Below, piece after piece: positions 10,807 to 19,859 of a stretch of DNA of 64,000 nucleotides; within the stretch, counting starts at the first letter, position 1, and each line of letters starts with the position of its first letter. The stretch spans positions 62,001 through 126,000 of the forward strand of contig JAGOQB010000002.1 of assembly GCA_017991675.1 (NCBI GenBank). The letters run 5' to 3'. The translations under genes and the position numbers were made by a program. This stretch comes from Phenylobacterium sp. (GTDB lineage Bacteria; Pseudomonadota; Alphaproteobacteria; Caulobacterales; Caulobacteraceae). Below the pieces are notes generated by a model. The model did not search any database. It worked only from the letters and a program-made list of their open reading frames with translations, and had not been told where the DNA came from.

Positions 10807-12116
10807 ATGCGCCGCCGCGATCTGCTGATCGGCGCCGCGGCCGGCGCTCTGCCCTTCGGGGCGGCGGCCGGCCCGCGGCGGGCGCCGAACATCGTCCTGG
10901 TCCTGGCCGACGACCTCGGCTGGGGCGATGTCGGGGCCTATGGCGCCTCGGCGATCCGCACGCCGCACCTCGACCGCATGGCGCGGGAGGGCGTGCGGCT
11001 GACCAGCGCCTATTCCAGCGCCAACATCTGCACGCCCTCGCGGGCGGGACTGCTGACCGGCCGCTATCCGATCCGCACGGGCCTCGGCCACGATGTCATC
11101 CGTCAGGGCGACACCCACGGGCTGCCGCTCGCCGAAGTGACCCTGCCGAGATGCTGAAGCCGGACTACGCGACCGCCCTGGTGGGCAAGTGGCACCTGGG
11201 GCACGCCGCGCCCTACTGGCCGCCGACCGTCCAGGGTTTCGACCAGTTCTTCGGCCTGCCCTACTCCCACGACATGAGGCCGTTGGCGCTCTACGACAGC
11301 CGGGGCGGCGAACTGGTCCGGGAGGAGGTCGACTCGCCGAACCTGACCGAGCGGTTCTTCGAGCGGGGCCTGGCCTTCATCGAGGAGAACCGAAACCGGC
11401 CGTTCTTCCTGATGCTGGCCCTGACCGCGCCGCACTATCCGCTGGAGCCGCCACCGGCCTTCGCTGGCCGCTCGGCCGGCGGCGCCTATGGCGACGTGGT
11501 CGAGGAGATGGACGCCGGGGTCGGACGGCTGCTCGCCAAGCTGAAGGCGCTGGGCCTGGAGCGCGACACCCTGGTGATCGTGACCTCCGACAACGGCCCC
11601 TGGTTCGAGGGCTCCAGCGGTCCCTGGCGCGACCGCAAGGGCGGCGGCGGCTGGGAGGGCGGCTTCCGCGTGCCGTTCATCGCCCGCCAGCCGGGGACCA
11701 TTCCGCCCGGCCTGGTCAGCGACGCCCCCAGCATGAACATCGACCTGACGCCGACGCTGGCGGCCTGGACGGGCCGAGCGCCGCCGGCCGTGCAGCTGGA
11801 CGGGCGCGACGTCTCGGCGGTGCTGACCCGCAAGGGCGCGCCCTCGCCCCACGCCGAGCTGTTGTTCTTCAAAAACGAGGATGTGGCCGGAATCCGCGTC
11901 GGGCGCTGGAAGTACGTCACGCGGTCCTACTATCGCGACGGCGAGCTGCCGCTGGACGCCTATGACTACGGGCTGCTGTTCGACCTCGCCGCCGATCCCG
12001 GCGAGACCTACAACCTCGCCAACCTGCATCCCGCGGTGCTGGCCGACATGAAGGCCAGAGTCGCCCGGGCCCGCGCCGAGTTCGGACCGCTGGCCAAGGG
12101 TCGCCGCAAGCCCTAG
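10807..12116 (+). pseudogene. arylsulfatase-family protein split by a one-base frameshift
   Basis: Type I sulfatase: hydrolyses sulfate esters after a Cys is converted to formylglycine. The first part has a Tat-like signal (MRRRDLLIGAAAGALPFG), metal site VLADDLGWGDVG and active-site signature CTPSRAGLLTGRY. At 11146 the frame breaks: reading ends at a TGA (11155-11157) while the second frame continues with EMLKPDYATALVGKWHLG, the normal next motif. Adding one base after ACCCTG would restore a seamless TLAEMLKP. The second half has TSDNGPWFEG and the C-terminal domain intact to 12116. Either a true recent knockout or a sequencing/assembly error. Its end overlaps the opposing transporter gene by four bases. 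Confidence 0.85.
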
Positions 12117-13435
12117 GCGGTCCTGCGTTCCAGGGCGCGGACTATGCGGCCATGTAGCCGCCCGTCCAGGACGTAGAACCACATGATCGCCGCCGAAACC
12201 GCGAATCCGAGCATCGACGGCACGGTCATCATCAGGTGCAGGCCGCGCAGGGTCTGGGGCGCCTGCACGGCGCCGGCGACATAGTCCGAGGCCTGAAGCA
12301 GCAGGCCGGTCAGGCCGATGCCGACACCGAGCGCCACCTTCTGTCCCAGGGTGACCACGCCGAACACCGCGCCCTCGACCCGCGCGCCGGTCTTCCATTC
12401 CCCGACCTCGACAGTGTCGGGGATCAGCGACCACATGGTGATCGGGATCGCCGCCCCGCCGATCTGGACCAGGGCCAGGATGCTCATGACCACCGCCGGA
12501 TCCCTGCCGCCATAGGCGTAGAGCGCCGCCAGGCCGGCGGTGGCGATCCCCGCGCCCCAGAGCCAGGCCAGGCGCTTGGACCAGCGGCGGCCGACCCAGC
12601 TCCAGACCGGCGTCAGCAAGAGGACCGCGGCGACCTGGATCGCCAGGCCAAGCCCGGTCAGGTCGGGGCGCTGCAGATAGTAGGTGAAGTAGTAGACCGT
12701 CACCTTGCCGCTGATCACGGTGGCGATGTTCACCGCGACGATGGCGGCCAGCAGCACCAGGAACGGCCGGTTTTCAGCCAGGGCCCGCAGCATCGTGCCG
12801 AAGGCGGGCGGCGGCGCCTCGCCGAGCGGCTGCTCGCGGGTGCGCAGGAACATGACCACGAAGGCGGCCGAGGACGCCGCCCCGATCAGCAGGGCCAGCA
12901 TCAGCCAGCCGAGCTGCGGGGTCGGCCAGAGCGCGACGAACGGCTGGCTGCCCAGCGCCACGGCCAGGGCGGCCAGGGCCCCGCCCCAGACCTTGAAGGT
13001 CGCCAGCACGTTGCGCTCGTCGGTGCTGGTGGTGATCGCCGCCGAGAGCGAGCCGTAGGGGATCGAAATCGCGGTGTAGGCGGTGCGGAACAGCATCTGG
13101 GCCAGCAGCGCGAAGGCCAGCGGCCACGGCACGCCCAGGAACGGCTGCACGAACATCAGCGCATAGGCGGCGGCCAACGGGGCTGCGCCGAGCAGGATAT
13201 AGGGCCGGTAGCGGCCCCAACGGGTGCGGGTGCGGCTGGCGATCAGGCCCATCAGCGGGTCGATCAGGCCGTCCCAGATCATCGCCGCGCCGAACACCAG
13301 GCCGGCCGTCGCGCTCGGCAGGCCGAGGACGTCGGTGTAGTAGAACAGCAGGAAGAAGCTCGTCCCGTGCCAATAGAGGTCGGTGCCGAAGCAGCCGAGC
13401 CCGTAGGCCGCGCGAACCCGCCGCGCCTCGCTCAC
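12113..13435 (-). CDS. GPH-family sugar:cation symporter (MFS)
   Basis: Inner membrane transporter of the glycoside-pentoside-hexuronide family (440 aa, about 12 transmembrane helices). It shows the family motif GAAMIWDGLIDPLMG followed by TRWGRYRPYILLGA. The GTG start at 13435 overlaps the TGA of the upstream deacetylase gene (GTGA), indicating translational coupling. It would import the mono- or oligosaccharide released in the periplasm; the co-encoded kinase replaces the PTS that supplies phosphorylated sugar in the E. coli chb operon (inference). Confidence 0.88.
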   Translation of the reverse strand: MSEARRVRAAYGLGCFGTDLYWHGTSFFLLFYYTDVLGLPSATAGLVFGAAMIWDGLIDPLMGLIASRTRTRWGRYRPYILLGAAPLAAAYALMFVQPFLGVPWPLAFALLAQMLFRTAYTAISIPYGSLSAAITTSTDERNVLATFKVWGGALAALAVALGSQPFVALWPTPQLGWLMLALLIGAASSAAFVVMFLRTREQPLGEAPPPAFGTMLRALAENRPFLVLLAAIVAVNIATVISGKVTVYYFTYYLQRPDLTGLGLAIQVAAVLLLTPVWSWVGRRWSKRLAWLWGAGIATAGLAALYAYGGRDPAVVMSILALVQIGGAAIPITMWSLIPDTVEVGEWKTGARVEGAVFGVVTLGQKVALGVGIGLTGLLLQASDYVAGAVQAPQTLRGLHLMMTVPSMLGFAVSAAIMWFYVLDGRLHGRIVRALERRTA

Positions 13436-14277
13436 GAGCCGGCGCGCTGCAGGTCCCGCAGGGGACGGAAGCTGATCATCCGGAACCCCTGCTCGTCGAG
13501 GAAGCCGCGGGTCGCCGGATCCATGACCACCGCATGGTCGTCGATGCGGATCAGCGGCTCCTTCTTGTCGTAACCGCGCAGCTCAGGGCCATCGAGCACC
13601 GGGTGGACGTTGACCTCGGCGACGCCGGCGGCGAGCTCCGGCAGCGCGGCGCGCAACAGTTCGCCGGTAGGCCGGCCCCACTGGGACACGAACTCGTCGT
13701 TGCAGACCAGGCCGGCGGCGGCGGCCATGGCCCGCCCCGAAACGCCCAGCATCGCCTCAAGGTCCGGGCCGAGCATCCGCAGCGGCAGATCGTATTCCTG
13801 GGCCAGCTGGACGTAGACCTCCAGGAAGCGAGGATCGATCTGGTTCGCGCCCATGTGCGAGTCGAGGTGGGTGATGTCGACGCCCCAGGCCAGGGCCTGT
13901 TCGACCTGGGCCCGGCACTCGGCGCGGACCTCGTCGATCTGGGCGCGGGCGAAGACCGCCGCAGCCGTCGAGGGCAGGAAGCCGTCGCTGTCGTGCAGCG
14001 AGCGCCCGCCGGTCAGCGATCGCCAGCGATAGCCGGGATACTCGGCGGTCAGGGTCAGATGCACCCCGAGGTCGAGGCCCGCGAACATGTCCACGGCCTC
14101 GCGCGCCCAGGCGCAGGGGACCATCAGCGTGCCGCTGGTGGCGACGCCGGCGGTCATCGCCTCATGGCAGGCCAGATTGGCGGCGTGGCTGGAGCCGACG
14201 TCGTCGCAATTGACGATCAGCAGCCGCGCATCGGCGTCGTAGCCAAGGCGCTCGACCAGACTCTTCGCAGGCTCCAT
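13432..14277 (-). CDS. ChbG/YdjC-family carbohydrate deacetylase
   Basis: YdjC/ChbG family (281 aa). ChbG of E. coli removes an N-acetyl group from chitobiose-6-phosphate. Metal-site features are visible: LLIVNCDDVGSSHAAN (Asp-Asp), DITHLDSHMGANQ (His pair), and EVNVHPVLDGPE near the C-terminus. It sits 18 bases after the GH4 gene and overlaps the transporter gene by four bases. The pairing with GH4 matches chbF-chbG, supporting an amino-sugar disaccharide substrate. Confidence 0.87.
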   Translation of the reverse strand: MEPAKSLVERLGYDADARLLIVNCDDVGSSHAANLACHEAMTAGVATSGTLMVPCAWAREAVDMFAGLDLGVHLTLTAEYPGYRWRSLTGGRSLHDSDGFLPSTAAAVFARAQIDEVRAECRAQVEQALAWGVDITHLDSHMGANQIDPRFLEVYVQLAQEYDLPLRMLGPDLEAMLGVSGRAMAAAAGLVCNDEFVSQWGRPTGELLRAALPELAAGVAEVNVHPVLDGPELRGYDKKEPLIRIDDHAVVMDPATRGFLDEQGFRMISFRPLRDLQRAGS

Positions 14278-14295
14278 GGCGTCCCTCCCCGGACG

Positions 14296-15567
14296 TTATT
14301 GGTAGTTCAGGCCGTGCGCGGCGAGCATCTCGTCGAGCATCGGCTCTGCGATGTCGATGTCGCCGACCAGCGGGTGGGCCAGCAGCGCCTGCAGGGCCAC
14401 GTCGCGGCTGCGGGTCACCGCCGCCTGCACGGTCAGGCTCTCGTGAGCCTTCACCGCCTGGACGAGGCCGCGATAGGCCAGCGGGATCTCACCCACCGGC
14501 AGAGGCCGCGCGCCCGAGGCGTCCACGTGGCAGACCGTCTCGACGGCGACGTCGTCGGGCAGCCCCACGACCGCGCCCTTGTTCAGCGCGCTCATCACGA
14601 TCTTTGCGCCGCGGTCGTTGAGCACCGCGTCGAGGGTGTCGAAGGTGACGCCGCTGTAGCCCTCCCCGCCCCGGCGGATCAGGGCCGGCGGCTTGGTCGC
14701 CACGGCGGGATCTGCGGCTTCGGCCAGGACTTCGGACTCGATGTCCATGACCGCCTGGGCGCGGGTGCGATCGGCCGCCGCCATCGCCTCGAACTCGGCC
14801 CGGCGATGGAAGTAGAGGTCGCCGTACTTCTCGACCGGGATCGCGCCCAGCCGAGGCGCGATCTTCAGCGCGGAGGCGAACAGGGCGTCGTTGGCGGTAT
14901 GGCTGTCGGCCAAATGGGCGATGGCCCGGGCGGTGACGTCCTCGTCGCCGGCGGTGATCTGGTGGATGAAGCCGAGGTGGTTGAGGCCGACGCTGGCGAT
15001 CTGCACCTCGCCGAACACCGGCGCGAGCATGCGGCGCAGGCGGTGCTGGAGCAGCGGGATCGAGGAGCACAGCCCGAGCAGCTTGGCGTCGGTGTGGTTG
15101 AGCACCGCCTCGGTCACGATGCCGCTGGGGTTGGTGTAGTTGAGGATGAAGGCGCCCGGCGCGACCTCGGCGATCGTCCGGGCGATGTCGATCATCACCG
15201 GGATGGTCCGCAGCGCCTTGAACATGCCGCCGGGGCCGGTCGTCTCCTGGCCGATCACCCCGTAGCGCAGGGGGATCGTCTCATCGAGCTGACGGGCGGC
15301 CATGCCCCCGACCCGGATCTGGGTGACGACGAAGTCGGCCCCGGCGGCCGCCTGCGCCAGGTCGGAACTCTCGCGGACGGCGATCTTGGCGCCCTTGGCG
15401 GCGATCATCCGCCGGGTCAGGCCGGCCATGACGGCCAGCCGCTGCGGGTCGCTGTCGGTCAGGCTGACCTCGGCGAGCTCCAGCCCCGGGCGGTCCAGCA
15501 CGCCTTCGACGATTTCGGGCGTGTAGCTGCCCCCGGCGCCGACGATGCAAAGGACGATGGGACGCAT
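14296..15567 (-). CDS. GH4 family glycosidase (6-phospho-beta-glucosidase type, ChbF-like)
   Basis: NAD- and Mn-dependent family 4 glycoside hydrolase (423 aa), normally acting on 6-phosphorylated disaccharides by an oxidation-elimination route. The NAD fold starts at once with IVLCIVGAGGSYTPE. Family motifs follow: TQIRVGGMAAR, IGQETTGPGGMFKALR, LNYTNPSG, the metal ligands Cys in GLCSSIP and His in GLNHLGF. Start ATG at 15567 shares one base with the stop of the kinase gene (TGATG). The requirement for a phosphorylated substrate fits the adjacent kinase. Confidence 0.9.
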   Translation of the reverse strand: MRPIVLCIVGAGGSYTPEIVEGVLDRPGLELAEVSLTDSDPQRLAVMAGLTRRMIAAKGAKIAVRESSDLAQAAAGADFVVTQIRVGGMAARQLDETIPLRYGVIGQETTGPGGMFKALRTIPVMIDIARTIAEVAPGAFILNYTNPSGIVTEAVLNHTDAKLLGLCSSIPLLQHRLRRMLAPVFGEVQIASVGLNHLGFIHQITAGDEDVTARAIAHLADSHTANDALFASALKIAPRLGAIPVEKYGDLYFHRRAEFEAMAAADRTRAQAVMDIESEVLAEAADPAVATKPPALIRRGGEGYSGVTFDTLDAVLNDRGAKIVMSALNKGAVVGLPDDVAVETVCHVDASGARPLPVGEIPLAYRGLVQAVKAHESLTVQAAVTRSRDVALQALLAHPLVGDIDIAEPMLDEMLAAHGLNYQ

Positions 15568-16520
15568 CAGACGGTCTCCAATTCGGCGAGCTTGGCGAAG
15601 AAGGGTTTGGGATCCAGGCCCGCCCGAAAGGCGGCGAACACCGCCGCGCCCAGGTCCGGCGGCAGCGCCACCGGGGCCAGCCGCGCGTCCGGCAGCTGGC
15701 GCGAGAGCATCTCGCCGAGCCGCAGCTGAAGGGCCGTCCCGCCCTGGGTGATGACCCCGCCGCCGAACGCCGCCTCGAAGGGCGCGCCGATCCGCTCGCC
15801 CATCACCCGCATGGTCAGCACGTAGTCGTCGGCGGCGCGGTCGATCATCTCGGCGGCGGCCGGATCGCCGGCCTGCCAGGCGGCGAAGACCACGGGTGCG
15901 ACCGCCATCCGCCGCTCGCGCGCGGCCTCGTCGCGGAAGGCCCATTCGGCGAAGCGGTCGGCCGGGACGGCGCAGTGGGCCAGCACCCGGTCCTTGAGCT
16001 CGGTCGGCGCGGCGCGGCCGTCGATCATCCGGGCGGTCTGGGCGAAGGCGGCGCGGCGGACGTCGAAGACCTCGGCCACGTCGAGACTGTCGTAGATGGC
16101 CTCGCCGCCGGGCGCGGCGCGGTAGGCCGTAGTGACACCGCTGCCGTGCTGGAACAGGGCGACCGCATCGGCGCGGGACACGCCCCACAGGGCCACCAGC
16201 CCGTCATTGACCAGTTCGAGCCGGCCCTCGAGCCCGAACCGAGCGGCGATCAGCCGGTGCTGCTCGGCCTGCTCGTCGGCGTAGTCGACGCCGCTGAGGC
16301 CCATGGCGACCCGCTCGACATCGGCCAGGGACACCTTCGCCTGCTCGCAGAGCCGCGCCAGCACCCGGCCGACGACCTTGTAGAAGCGTAGGTCCGGCAG
16401 GCCGACGATCGCCGCGCCGATGTCGCGCACGCGGGCCAGGACGCGCCCCGTCTCATCGCAGAGCACGGCCGCCGTCTTGGCTCCGCCGCTGTCCAGTCCG
16501 ATGAGAAGTCGCCTGCTCAC
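15567..16520 (-). CDS. BadF/BadG-type N-acetylglucosamine kinase family protein
   Basis: ASKHA-fold ATPase of 317 aa similar to eukaryotic-type N-acetylglucosamine kinase and bacterial glucosamine kinases. Phosphate-1 motif IGLDSGGAKTAAVLCDE at the N-terminus, VNDGLVALWG (phosphate 2 and catalytic Asp) in the middle, and FGGGVITQGG near the end. First gene of the four-gene minus operon. It probably phosphorylates the imported sugar for the GH4 enzyme or its products. Exact sugar specificity cannot be read from sequence. Confidence 0.85.
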   Translation of the reverse strand: MSRRLLIGLDSGGAKTAAVLCDETGRVLARVRDIGAAIVGLPDLRFYKVVGRVLARLCEQAKVSLADVERVAMGLSGVDYADEQAEQHRLIAARFGLEGRLELVNDGLVALWGVSRADAVALFQHGSGVTTAYRAAPGGEAIYDSLDVAEVFDVRRAAFAQTARMIDGRAAPTELKDRVLAHCAVPADRFAEWAFRDEAARERRMAVAPVVFAAWQAGDPAAAEMIDRAADDYVLTMRVMGERIGAPFEAAFGGGVITQGGTALQLRLGEMLSRQLPDARLAPVALPPDLGAAVFAAFRAGLDPKPFFAKLAELETV

Positions 16521-16531
16521 GTTCGCCCGTT

Positions 16532-16570
16532 CCTTAGTGATCGCTCAGAGATTCTTAGCGATCACTAGGG
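16532..16570. promoter_or_regulatory. dyad operator upstream of the sugar-kinase operon
   Basis: TAGTGATCGCT (16535-16545) and AGCGATCACTA (16557-16567) form a perfect 11-base inverted repeat with an 11-base spacer, extendable to 14 bases with one mismatch. Each arm is itself close to the palindrome TAGYGATCRCTA, so two dimers could bind 22 bp apart. It starts 15 bases before the kinase start codon and would cover its promoter. The regulator is not in the window unless it is the TetR at 7.9 kb. Confidence 0.6.
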
Positions 16571-16664
16571 ATTTTCGCAACAGGCAAAAATGAAGCGACC
16601 GGCGCATGGCGCGCTGCGGTCGCTTCGGTGAGTCGAGCACCGATCTAGGGCGGTTCCGTAGAAG

Positions 16665-16686
16665 CCCTTAAGGAGCACTCACGAAT
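16665..16686 (+). promoter_or_regulatory. candidate FixJ-type motif, copy 1
   Basis: CCCTTAAG-N7-CACG-N-AT. The same motif with the same internal spacing recurs at 19089-19110 ahead of the alternative oxidase gene. It begins 75 bases before the ATG of the small membrane protein (79 bases in the other copy), consistent with an activator site near a promoter. FixJ is the obvious candidate binder from context only. Confidence 0.45.
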
Positions 16687-16739
16687 ATTCGGGCGGGCTT
16701 GATAGCGTCACCGTGGGCTCATCAGACAGGAGCCCGCCA

Positions 16740-16850
16740 ATGTCGTTCGACACCCTCTACCTGACCTTGGTCGTCGTCGCTTTTTCCGCCTTCGCGCTGA
16801 TCCTCGGCGGCGTATCGATCTGGAGTTCGGCGGGCGACAAGAAGCCCTAG
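16740..16850 (+). CDS. 36-residue single-pass membrane protein
   Basis: Short ORF (MSFDTLYLTLVVVAFSAF...) with one clear hydrophobic helix (about residues 6-28) and a charged C-terminus ending GDKKP. AGGAG lies eight bases before the ATG. It has its own upstream motif at 16665 and a hairpin terminator at 16861-16920, so it looks like a monocistronic unit. Its size and shape suit a small subunit or modulator of a membrane respiratory complex or of FixL, but no homology is claimed. Confidence 0.6.
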   Translation: MSFDTLYLTLVVVAFSAFALILGGVSIWSSAGDKKP

Positions 16851-16860
16851 ATCACGCCCA

Positions 16861-16920
16861 GCCCCTGCCCTGGTCGGCTTGAATCAAGCCGAACCGGGAT
16901 GAACAGGGGCGGTTCTTCTT
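16861..16920 (+). terminator. hairpin terminator after small membrane protein gene
   Basis: Outer stem GCCCCTG (16861-16867) pairs with CAGGGGC (16904-16910); an inner stem forms from CGGCTTGA (16875-16882) and TCAAGCCG (16884-16891). GGTTCTTCTT follows. It separates the small plus-strand gene from the convergent fixJ. Confidence 0.6.
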
Positions 16921-16951
16921 ACTCACTCACGATGATCCATCGTGAAGGGCT

Positions 16952-17560
16952 CTAGCCACGCTCGGCCAGCATGGCCATGCGGACCAGTTCCGACAGGCTG
17001 GCCGCCTTCATCTTGGTCATGACGTTGGCGCGGTAGATCTCGACCGTGCGCGGGCTGATCCCCAGGTCGAAGGCGATCACCTTGTTGGCGTGGCCCGCCA
17101 CCAGACCGCCCAGCACCTCGCGCTCGCGCCCGGACAGGATGTCCATTCGCGCGGAAATCTCCGCCGCCTCGGCTGCGCCCTGGCGGTCCTTTTCGCCGTC
17201 GCGCAGCGCCGCGGCGATCGCCGCCAGCAGCACCTCGTCGTCGAACGGCTTTTCGATGAAGTCGGCGACGCCGGCCTTCATGGCCTCGACCGCCAGCGGC
17301 ACGTCGGCGTGGCCGGTGATCATCACGATCGGCAGACGGAAGCCTTGCCCCTTCAGCCGGCGCACCAGCTCGATGCCGGTCATCTCGGGCATCCGTACGT
17401 CGGTGACGACGCAGCCGCTGGTGACCTGCGGCAGCGCCTCCAGGAAGGCCACGGCCGAGTCGTAGGTGCGCGGACTGAGGTTTGCGGTCTCCAGCAGGAA
17501 GGCCAGGGAGTCGCGAACCGCCGGATCGTCGTCGATCACATGCACCAGTTCGTCAGCCAT
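16952..17560 (-). CDS. fixJ: FixJ-type response regulator
   Basis: Two-domain transcription activator of 202 aa. The receiver domain has the acid pocket DDD near residues 10-12, phospho-acceptor D54 in [12 protein letters not shown], and Lys in FIEKPF. The C-terminal LuxR-type HTH reads [19 protein letters not shown] then [17 protein letters not shown]. The ATG at 17560 overlaps the end of fixL by eight bases, so the pair is coupled. In Caulobacter and rhizobia FixJ is phosphorylated by FixL at low oxygen and activates fixK and respiratory genes. Confidence 0.9.
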   Translation of the reverse strand: MADELVHVIDDDPAVRDSLAFLLETANLSPRTYDSAVAFLEALPQVTSGCVVTDVRMPEMTGIELVRRLKGQGFRLPIVMITGHADVPLAVEAMKAGVADFIEKPFDDEVLLAAIAAALRDGEKDRQGAAEAAEISARMDILSGREREVLGGLVAGHANKVIAFDLGISPRTVEIYRANVMTKMKAASLSELVRMAMLAERG

Positions 17561-18980
17561 CGAGTTCCTCGTCCGCAACGCTGCGCAGCGTGAAATGGAA
17601 GGTGGCCCCGCCGCCAGGCGTGGTTTCCACCCAGATTCGGCCCCCGTGCGCCTCGACGATGGTACGCGAAATCGAGAGCCCCACCCCCATTCCATGCCGC
17701 TTGGTGGTGATGAAGGGCTGGAAGAGCTGTTCGGCCACCTCCGGGCTGATGCCCGGCCCGGTGTCGGCCACCGTCACCTGGGCCAGGTGGTCCGGGGCTG
17801 GGCGGGTGGTGATCTGCAGGTCGCGCCGGGGCGACTCGTCCATGGCGTCGATGGCGTTGCGGATCAGGTTGAGAATGACCTGCTGGACCTGGACCTTGTC
17901 GGCGAGGACCAGGTCCACGGCCGGATCCAGGTCGAACGAGACGCGGACGCCATGCTCCTTGGCGCCGACCAGGGCCAGGGCGCCGGCCTCCTCGATCAGC
18001 TTGGGCAGGCTTTCGACCCGCCGCTCGGTCTCGCCACGGGCCACGAAGTCGCGCAGGCGGCGGATGATCTGGCCGGCGCGCAGGGTCTGTTCGTTCGCCT
18101 TGTCGAGCGCCTCGCTGAGCCGTTCGCGCGGGATCGGATCGCTGGCCAGCAAGCGCACGGAGCCGCGCAGATAGTTGGCGATGGCCGACAGCGGCTGGTT
18201 CAGCTCGTGCGCCAGGGCCGAGGCCATTTCGCCGAGCGCGGTGAGCCGCGAGATATGGACCAACTCGGACTGCAGCTCCTTGAGCCGCGCCTCGGTGCGC
18301 TGCCGCTCGGTCAGGTCGCGGACGAAGCCGGTGAAGAAGCGGCCGTCGGCGGTGCGCATCTCGCCGACCGACAGCTCCATCGGAAAGGTCGAGCCGTCCT
18401 TGCGCAGGCCGACGACGACGCGGCCGAGGCCGATGATCCGCCGCTCGTGGGTCCGGTAGTAGCGCTCCAGATAACCGTCGTGCGCCTCCTTGTGCGGGGC
18501 CGGCATCAGCAGATTGACGTTGCGCCCCATGGCCTCGGCCGCGGTCCAGCCGAACATCTGCTCAGCAGCGGTGGAGAAGGACTGCATGGTCCCCTGCTCG
18601 TCGATCAGGATCATGGCGTCGGGCACGGTGTCGAGGATCGAGCTGAGGTGGGCCTCGCGCGCGGCCAGATCGCGGTTGACGGCGGCGGCCTCGCGCCGCG
18701 AACGCTGGAAGGACTCGCCGCCGACCACGATGGCCGCAGCGACCCCGGCGAAAACCACGGCGCTGGCCATGTCCGCATTGCTGATCGGCCCGTGGCGCTG
18801 GGCCAGGAAGAGGCCGCACCAGACGCCGAGCATGGCCGCCAGCGCCCCGGGCGCCAGGCCCGAATGGGCCGAGGCCAGCACCACGGCGGGCACGAACACC
18901 AGGAACGCGACCCGATCGCCGACGACCGGGGCCAGCAGCACGTGGGCGGCGACGCCGGCCAGGGTGGCCAGGATGGCCAC
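17553..18980 (-). CDS. fixL: FixL-type oxygen-sensing histidine kinase
   Basis: Membrane histidine kinase of about 475 aa. The N-terminus has several hydrophobic helices (residues about 1-88, DUF4118-like). A heme-PAS domain follows (about 107-225). The residues of FixL heme binding and ligand sensing are conserved: His167 and Arg173 in AHDGYLERY, and Arg187 in RIIGLGR, corresponding to H200, R206 and R220 of Bradyrhizobium FixL. HisKA has His258 in [10 protein letters not shown]; HATPase has [17 protein letters not shown] and GMGVGLSIS. The visible start is GTG at 18980; the frame stays open further upstream without a standard start codon. It is divergent from the alternative oxidase gene. 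Confidence 0.9.
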   Translation of the reverse strand: MAILATLAGVAAHVLLAPVVGDRVAFLVFVPAVVLASAHSGLAPGALAAMLGVWCGLFLAQRHGPISNADMASAVVFAGVAAAIVVGGESFQRSRREAAAVNRDLAAREAHLSSILDTVPDAMILIDEQGTMQSFSTAAEQMFGWTAAEAMGRNVNLLMPAPHKEAHDGYLERYYRTHERRIIGLGRVVVGLRKDGSTFPMELSVGEMRTADGRFFTGFVRDLTERQRTEARLKELQSELVHISRLTALGEMASALAHELNQPLSAIANYLRGSVRLLASDPIPRERLSEALDKANEQTLRAGQIIRRLRDFVARGETERRVESLPKLIEEAGALALVGAKEHGVRVSFDLDPAVDLVLADKVQVQQVILNLIRNAIDAMDESPRRDLQITTRPAPDHLAQVTVADTGPGISPEVAEQLFQPFITTKRHGMGVGLSISRTIVEAHGGRIWVETTPGGGATFHFTLRSVADEELDG

Positions 18981-19088
18981 CGCCGCACCGATCCAGACGT
19001 TGGACGAGCCGTACTGCAGGATCTGGCCTTCCCTATTGCGCCGCCTGTCCGATACCGCACCGCCGGGTGCGGTGAAGCTAGGGGATAC

Positions 19089-19110
19089 CCCTTAAGAGGA
19101 AGACACGGAT
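19089..19110 (+). promoter_or_regulatory. candidate FixJ-type motif, copy 2 (upstream of alternative oxidase)
   Basis: CCCTTAAG-N7-CACG-N-AT, beginning 79 bases before the oxidase ATG. It matches the motif at 16665 in sequence, internal spacing and distance to the start codon. It lies in the fixL-aox divergent interval, just after a GGGG-ATA-CCCC mini-palindrome (19081-19091). Confidence 0.5.
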
Positions 19111-19167
19111 TCTGTCCAAGGGGCTGCACGCGTACCTGTTCGCCATCATCGGAGCAGGAGCCCGAAC

Positions 19168-19857
19168 ATGACCGCCCCCCTCGTCGACACCAGCGTCCAT
19201 CACAAGCCGCAGGGCGCTTCGGACAGCATCGCCTTCGGCTTCGTGAAGCTGCTGCGGTTCTGCGCCGACACCTTCTTCGCCAGGCGCTACGGCCACCGGG
19301 CGGTGGTGCTGGAGACGGTCGCCGCCGTGCCGGGCATGGTCGGCGCCACCCTGACCCACCTGAAGTGCCTGCGCCGCATGTGCGACGACAAGGGTTGGAT
19401 CAAGACCCTGATGGACGAGGCCGAGAACGAGCGCATGCACCTGATGACCTTCATCGAGGTCAGCAAGCCGACGCTGTTCGAACGCTTCGTGGTCGTGGCG
19501 GTGCAGTGGGTGTTCTACCTGTTCTTCTTCGGCCTCTACCTCGTCTCCGCCAAGACCGCCCACCGGGTGGTCGGCTATTTCGAGGAAGAGGCGGTGATCA
19601 GCTACACGCACTATCTCGCCGAGATCGACGAGGGCCGCAGCCCGAACGTGCCGGCGCCCGAGATCGCCAAGCGCTATTGGGGCCTGGCCGACACCGCGAC
19701 CCTGCGCGACGTGGTCCTGGTGGTGCGGGCCGACGAAGCCCATCACCGCGACGTCAACCACGGCTTCGCCAACGAGATGGTCGGCCTGCCGCAGACCCCG
19801 GTCGCCCCCTGCCCGCCGCACGCGCAGCTTGAGCCGACCTGGAAGGCCGCGGCCTGA
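19168..19857 (+). CDS. aox: alternative oxidase (cyanide-insensitive ubiquinol oxidase)
   Basis: Membrane-bound di-iron ubiquinol oxidase (229 aa) that reduces oxygen to water without pumping protons. All iron-binding motifs are present in order: Glu in [11 protein letters not shown], Glu and His in [10 protein letters not shown], Glu in [13 protein letters not shown], and Glu-x-x-His in [12 protein letters not shown]. Two hydrophobic helices lie between, including [17 protein letters not shown] precedes the ATG. Divergent from fixL and followed two bases later by a receiver-protein gene, so oxygen control through FixLJ is likely (inference). Confidence 0.95.
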   Translation: MTAPLVDTSVHHKPQGASDSIAFGFVKLLRFCADTFFARRYGHRAVVLETVAAVPGMVGATLTHLKCLRRMCDDKGWIKTLMDEAENERMHLMTFIEVSKPTLFERFVVVAVQWVFYLFFFGLYLVSAKTAHRVVGYFEEEAVISYTHYLAEIDEGRSPNVPAPEIAKRYWGLADTATLRDVVLVVRADEAHHRDVNHGFANEMVGLPQTPVAPCPPHAQLEPTWKAAA

Positions 19858-19859
19858 GC

